In this document: positions 7,127 to 10,235 of the stretch, one piece after another | How positions within the stretch are numbered: the first letter of the stretch is position 1 | Layout of the letters: the number at the start of each line of letters is the position of its first letter | DNA from: Saprospiraceae bacterium | GTDB taxonomy: Bacteria > Bacteroidota > Bacteroidia > Chitinophagales > Saprospiraceae | Reading direction: 5' to 3' | Assembly (NCBI GenBank): GCA_023300835.1 | Contig: JALZVB010000327.1 | Location: 1 to 10,235, forward strand | DNA: 10,235 bases | Position numbers and translations under genes: made by a program | The notes under the pieces: generated by a model | Told to the model about the DNA's origin: nothing | The model's database searches: none | The model's input: the letters and a program-made list of their open reading frames with translations, nothing else

Positions 7127-7678
7127 TCAATTCATCTTTCTATATAAATACATATTCCCATCAACAGGTGTCGCATCACCATATATATATTCTTCGCAAA
7201 AATGGTTGATGAATAACCCTTCTACATTTTCTGACAATGTTAAAGTAAAGAAATCTCTACCCGCCGAATTAACCAATTCAATATCCCAAGTAAGAGTTCT
7301 AATCGTATCAATAAACCCATTACTAAAATCAAACTCCAACTCACCATCACAGAATACAATGTATCCACAAGGCTGAGAAATTGCGGGAATCCAGCCCTCC
7401 CCATGGCCTATTAATTCCCACTTACCTCGTAGACTATCTTTTATCATTTGTATAGACGATAACTCATTCTCCATACATTCCGTCATAATAGCTCTTTCTG
7501 TATCATCAATGAATCCGTCCATATTATCATCATTCTGAACGAACTCACAGTCATAAGTCATTTCACTTATTTCAGTGGTCTCAGTTGTTTCATCGACATC
7601 TATAGTCTCATTTTCGCCACAGGAGAATAGTATAATACATAGTGCCAAAAAAGTAATGATTGGATTAAATGTCTTCAT
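7127..7678 (-). CDS. Lipoprotein with EF-hand loop and lipocalin-like C-terminal part
   Basis: Function unknown. A signal peptide ends in LFSC with C20 as the lipidated cysteine, followed by an acidic, Thr-rich linker (21-40), compatible with exposure outside the inner membrane. Residues 50-61 form a canonical 12-residue EF-hand calcium loop: D50, N52, D54, G55, I57, D58, E61 in the positions 1, 3, 5, 6, 8, 9 and 12. Thereafter LRGKWELIGHGEGW (83-96) begins a beta-rich region resembling lipocalin-like domains of Bacteroidota lipoproteins; it ends with VDGNMYLYRKMN. Five further cysteines (44, 68, 104, 110, 161) could form disulfides in the periplasm or at the surface. The ATG at 7678 fits the signal peptide. 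The lipocalin-like assignment rests on the overall pattern only and is tentative. A calcium link to the calcium-dependent GH92 enzyme is conceivable but unsupported. Confidence 0.8.
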   Translation of the reverse strand: MKTFNPIITFLALCIILFSCGENETIDVDETTETTEISEMTYDCEFVQNDDNMDGFIDDTERAIMTECMENELSSIQMIKDSLRGKWELIGHGEGWIPAISQPCGYIVFCDGELEFDFSNGFIDTIRTLTWDIELVNSAGRDFFTLTLSENVEGLFINHFCEEYIYGDATPVDGNMYLYRKMN

Positions 7679-7881
7679 TAGAAGTTTGTTTTAGTCATTG
7701 CTTACATAGGTAAAGATCGCGGTAATCCATAAAGCGTTGCCTGTTTTAATGAGATTTAACCTAATATCCATTTACATAGGAATGCTTTTATCAGCATGTT
7801 ATTCCTTTACAAACAACATAGTCTCACTTTTATTATTATCATACATATATGTTACAACCATCAGATATGTGTGACATACCT
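7679..7881. other. Intergenic region between the hemoglobin and lipoprotein genes
   Basis: The 203-bp gap should hold the end of the hemoglobin transcript and the promoter of the lipoprotein gene. I find no exact TAnnTTTG box on the minus strand. An imperfect hairpin lies at 7779-7805 (GGAAT...ATTCC with an internal ATGCT/AGCAT match) without a following U-run. The 9-bp direct repeat TTACATAGG occurs at 7702-7710 and 7772-7780. Near the hemoglobin stop, ACATAT/ATATGT matches around 7842-7872 could form a weak stem. No ORF or RNA gene is evident. Confidence 0.5.
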
Positions 7882-8286
7882 TTAAATAAGCTGATTTGAA
7901 CCCAACCCCTGCTGCCCCAACTTAAATTGCATCAGCTCTGCAATTTGTTGAGCTCTTGTAATAGCTTGCTCTGAGATCACACCTTGGTAATGCGTCCTAA
8001 TTGTAGATTCCCAATACCCCAACCACAGTACAAAGTGTTGAGGTTTGAGTTTTGATTTTTTACTCAGCTCTAGGTGCTTGAGCATGGGATTTCCTTTGTA
8101 CTTGACTGTATCCAGTAAGGTTGTTTCCCAGAAATCGCAAATGACGGGCAAGTGTATTTCAAAATTTAGTTTGACCACCTCTGTAAAGAATGTGCCTATG
8201 GTGTCATCAGAGACAACTTGCTTATAGAATTCAGCAACGATAAATTCTATATCTGAGCGACCTTGTATATCTGGCAGTGACGCCAT
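7882..8286 (-). CDS. Group III truncated hemoglobin
   Basis: A cytoplasmic heme protein of the TrHb3 class, whose members bind O2 and NO; its physiological role is not settled. The 134-residue length is typical. Comparison with Campylobacter jejuni Ctb places the key residues: B10 Tyr at Y21 (EFYKQV), E7 His at H45 (EIHLPVICDFW), proximal F8 His at H71 (GNPMLKHLEL) and G8 Trp at W88 (HFVLWLGYW). All are intact, so the protein should bind heme. The ATG at 8286 begins MASLPDIQGRSDIEFIV, the usual N-terminus. It starts 13 nt after the stop of the transketolase C-half gene, on the same strand, so it probably shares that transcript. The link could reflect co-expression in central metabolism or simply a convenient promoter; the sequence does not say. 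No globin-associated regulator is nearby. Confidence 0.9.
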   Translation of the reverse strand: MASLPDIQGRSDIEFIVAEFYKQVVSDDTIGTFFTEVVKLNFEIHLPVICDFWETTLLDTVKYKGNPMLKHLELSKKSKLKPQHFVLWLGYWESTIRTHYQGVISEQAITRAQQIAELMQFKLGQQGLGSNQLI

Positions 8287-8299
8287 AGTTTAACTGATA

Positions 8300-9250
8300 T
8301 TATCTTTTGAGCAATCCTTTAGCGGCAGCTTCAATATCTTTTATACTCAAACCATATTTTTCTAAAAGCTGATCAGGAGATCCACTTTCTCCAAATGAAT
8401 CATTGACAGCAACCATAGCCATAGGAGCAGGATTTTCTCTCGCTAATAAACTGGCGATACTTTCTCCTAAGCCTCCAGCCATCTGGTGTTCTTCAGCGAC
8501 TAAGCAACGACCTGTCTTCTTTACAGATTTTAAGATAGCAGGAGCATCTAGTGGCTTGATTGTATGTATGTTAATGAGTTCTACTGAGACACCTTTTTTC
8601 TCTAAAGCTCTAGCCGCTTCTACAGCGTACCATACCATGTGTCCCGTCGCAACTATAGTAATATCTTTCCCTTCGTTAAGTTTAAGGGCTTTTCCTATTT
8701 CAAATTTACCCTTTGGCATAAACACAGGCCAGCCTGGTCTTCCAAATCTGAGATAAACCGGTCCATGATGATCTGCAATAGCTAGCGTCGCTTCTTTGGT
8801 TTGGTTATAATCACATGGATTGATAACTGTCATACCGGGTAACATTTTCATCATTCCGACATCTTCTAGTATCTGATGCGTTGCGCCATCTTCCCCCAGT
8901 GTCAAACCGGCATGAGAAGCACAGATTTTTACATTCTTATCAGAGTAAGCTACTGATTGTCTGATCTGATCATAAACTCTACCTGTAGAGAAATTGGCAA
9001 ATGTTGTCGTAAATGGAATCTTACCCGCCGTAGCAAGACCTGCAGCGATGCCGATCATATTAGCTTCAGCGATACCGACTTGGATAAATCGCTCAGGGTT
9101 CTCATCTATAAATGTCTGAATCTTAAGAGAGCCTACAAGATCAGCGCATAAGGCAACGACCTTATCATTGGTTCTACCCAGCTCTGTCATCGCATCTCCA
9201 AATCCGTTTCGAGTCGCTTTCTTTTCTGTATATGTAAGTTTATCTAGCAT
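8300..9250 (-). CDS. tkt: Transketolase, C-terminal half (pyrimidine-binding and C-terminal domains)
   Basis: The second subunit of a split transketolase, which moves two-carbon ketol units between sugar phosphates in the pentose phosphate pathway using thiamine diphosphate. The 316-residue protein begins directly at the Pyr domain (~5-170). E62 in GIAEANMIGIAAGLA corresponds to the glutamate that activates the cofactor's aminopyrimidine ring. SHAGLTLGEDGATHQ (112-126) is the conserved substrate/cofactor loop and LRFGRPG follows. The C-terminal transketolase domain (~190-310) includes the conserved EEHQMAGGLGESIA segment. The ATG is at 9250, 67 nt after the N-half stop. Homologous 1-deoxyxylulose-5-phosphate synthase and pyruvate dehydrogenase E1 beta share this architecture, but the partner gene and motifs favour transketolase. 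Split transketolases are normal in Bacteroidota, so this is not a broken gene. Confidence 0.93.
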   Translation of the reverse strand: MLDKLTYTEKKATRNGFGDAMTELGRTNDKVVALCADLVGSLKIQTFIDENPERFIQVGIAEANMIGIAAGLATAGKIPFTTTFANFSTGRVYDQIRQSVAYSDKNVKICASHAGLTLGEDGATHQILEDVGMMKMLPGMTVINPCDYNQTKEATLAIADHHGPVYLRFGRPGWPVFMPKGKFEIGKALKLNEGKDITIVATGHMVWYAVEAARALEKKGVSVELINIHTIKPLDAPAILKSVKKTGRCLVAEEHQMAGGLGESIASLLARENPAPMAMVAVNDSFGESGSPDQLLEKYGLSIKDIEAAAKGLLKR

Positions 9251-9317
9251 GTCTATTTCTTCTATAGGTAATTCTGAATAATGGGATGATTATAGGTGAT
9301 TCTTATCTTTAATAGAT

Positions 9318-10160
9318 CTAGTAATCTCCCAGTGTTTCTTCTAGTTGCTTCAATGCCACTTTAGTCTGATCTGCATTAGGGGCTTTTCCGTGCCAGTGGT
9401 GGGTACCTGCCATGAAATCTACGCCTTGTCCCATATTTGTCTTCATTAAGATGACGATGGGTTTTCCTTGTGTAGAAAGGTCTTTGGCATAATCCATTGT
9501 AATCATCATATCTGCATAATCATGCCCATCCATTTCCAGTACATGCCAGCCGAAAGTCTGCCATTTACCTCTGAGATCTCCTAGGCTCAATACTTTATCG
9601 TTAGGACCATCAATCTGCTGACCATTCCAGTCTACAGTTACAATCAGGTTATCTACCTTGTTATGTGCTGCAAACATGATCGCTTCCCAGTTTTGACCTT
9701 CCTGCAGTTCGCCATCGCCAGTAAGTACATATACTAAGCTCTTATCCTTATCCATTTTTTTGGCCATAGCCACACCGAGTGCTACAGATATGCCTTGTCC
9801 CAGTGACCCTGAGGCTACTCTTATGCCAGGTAACCCTTCATGTGTAGCGGGATGACCTTGCAAACGAGAATTAAGTTTACGAAAAGTTGCTAATTCACTT
9901 ACTGGAAAATAACCACTACGAGCCAAAACACTGTACCATACAGGTGATATATGGCCGTTGGATAAGAAAAACACGTCCTCTCCCTTGCCTTCCATATTGA
10001 ACTTAGGGTCGTGATTCATCACCTCAAAATATAGTGCCGTAAGAAAATCAGCACAACCCAGCGAACCTCCAGGGTGCCCAGAATTCACTGCAGATACTTG
10101 TCTTATGATATCACGACGTACTTGTGATGCTATTTTCTTGAGATCTTCTATGCTGGCCAT
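9318..10160 (-). CDS. tkt: Transketolase, N-terminal half (thiamine diphosphate-binding domain)
   Basis: The first subunit of the split transketolase, binding the diphosphate of ThDP through Mg2+. I start it at the ATG at 10160-10158, giving MASIEDLKK and 280 residues. The frame can be extended two codons to a TTG at 10166, but the ATG is the better start. Motifs in order are NSGHPGGSLGCADF (26-39, with active-site H29), SNGHISP (67-73), GHPATHEG (102-109) and the ThDP motif GDGELQEGQNWEA (148-160), with the metal-ligand asparagine probably N179 in DWNGQQIDGPN. GTHHWHGKAPN (252-262) closes the active site. The length is that of a standalone ThDP half. It lies upstream of the C-half gene (67-nt gap), then the hemoglobin gene, all on the same strand and probably transcribed from the promoter at 10198-10228. 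Confidence 0.94.
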   Translation of the reverse strand: MASIEDLKKIASQVRRDIIRQVSAVNSGHPGGSLGCADFLTALYFEVMNHDPKFNMEGKGEDVFFLSNGHISPVWYSVLARSGYFPVSELATFRKLNSRLQGHPATHEGLPGIRVASGSLGQGISVALGVAMAKKMDKDKSLVYVLTGDGELQEGQNWEAIMFAAHNKVDNLIVTVDWNGQQIDGPNDKVLSLGDLRGKWQTFGWHVLEMDGHDYADMMITMDYAKDLSTQGKPIVILMKTNMGQGVDFMAGTHHWHGKAPNADQTKVALKQLEETLGDY

Positions 10161-10197
10161 TGTCAATTGGGTTAGTAATAATTAAGCTAAGATGATG

Positions 10198-10228
10198 CAA
10201 ATATACTACTCTGTGACAGGGGTCGTAA
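10198..10228 (-). promoter_or_regulatory. Bacteroidota-type promoter upstream of the split transketolase genes
   Basis: Read on the minus strand, TATATTTG (10205-10198) is an exact match to the -7 consensus TAnnTTTG. TTA (10228-10226) lies 20 bp upstream in the -33 position, one base from TTG. Transcription would begin near 10190, leaving about 30 nt of leader before the ATG at 10160. The leader has no Shine-Dalgarno motif, as is usual in this phylum. It is the clearest promoter in the window. Confidence 0.65.
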
Positions 10229-10235
10229 TTATATA

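Noticed and set aside
7779..7805. Hairpin as terminator of the transketolase-hemoglobin transcript
   Set aside because: The stem is interrupted by a bulge and no U-run follows on the minus strand.
8403..8756. 117-codon plus-strand ORF opposite the transketolase C-half
   Set aside because: It lies wholly within a conserved gene on the other strand and shows no domain of its own.
8300..10160. Transketolase broken into two by a frameshift or stop
   Set aside because: The halves end and begin at the natural domain boundary, with a 67-nt gap and a proper start codon, and both keep their catalytic motifs. Two-gene transketolases are normal in this phylum.
10158..10166. TTG at 10166 as the transketolase N-half start
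   Set aside because: An ATG lies two codons downstream and gives the usual short N-terminus.
1..10235. CRISPR array, toxin-antitoxin pair, phage genes or other defence system
   Set aside because: No spaced direct repeats, no small toxin/antitoxin pair and no integrase, transposase or phage-like protein were seen on either strand.

Overview
The window looks like a chromosomal segment from a member of the Bacteroidota, probably marine. The evidence is AT-rich DNA (roughly 40% GC by eye), start codons preceded by A-rich stretches instead of Shine-Dalgarno motifs, and promoters of the TTG / TAnnTTTG type. Gene content agrees: a glycoside hydrolase family 92 lipoprotein, a FucP-type sugar transporter, a Flavobacterium-type glycosylasparaginase, a class II-like glutamine synthetase and a two-gene transketolase. 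Genus and family cannot be fixed from this sequence.

Layout. Positions 1-944 (minus) hold a class II-like glutamine synthetase whose C-terminus runs off the window. A 513-bp divergent intergenic region follows (945-1457). It contains a ~170-bp imperfect palindrome (1041-1210) that looks like a MITE or dispersed palindromic repeat. Positions 1458-6801 (plus) carry three genes: a GH92 alpha-mannosidase lipoprotein with accessory C-terminal domains, an MFS sugar transporter 8 nt downstream, and, after a 74-nt gap containing a probable promoter with a palindrome in its spacer, a glycosylasparaginase with a Tat-like lipoprotein signal. Convergent to these on the minus strand are a small two-helix membrane protein (6811-6987) and a lipoprotein with a canonical EF-hand loop and a lipocalin-like C-terminal part (7127-7678). 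Positions 7882-10160 (minus) are a transketolase pair (N-half then C-half in transcription order), followed 13 nt later by a group III truncated hemoglobin. A good Bacteroidota promoter (10198-10228) precedes this group.

How the genes may work together. GH92 would trim alpha-mannose from N-glycans at the cell surface or in the periplasm, and the transporter would carry a released hexose across the inner membrane. The glycosylasparaginase would split the GlcNAc-Asn linkage once the protein has been degraded. The trio therefore reads as a compact N-glycan / glyco-asparagine catabolic locus, although no SusC/SusD pair, endo-glycosidase or hexosaminidase lies inside the window. The transketolase halves together form the usual pentose-phosphate enzyme. 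The reason for the adjacent hemoglobin is unknown.

The most useful non-coding observations are the 170-bp palindrome, a perfect 15-bp inverted repeat that brackets the glycosylasparaginase start codon, and the palindrome inside that gene's putative promoter. No CRISPR array, rRNA, tRNA, transposase gene or clear defence system was seen. I see no convincing undescribed system here. The window is mostly recognisable metabolism with a few interesting details.
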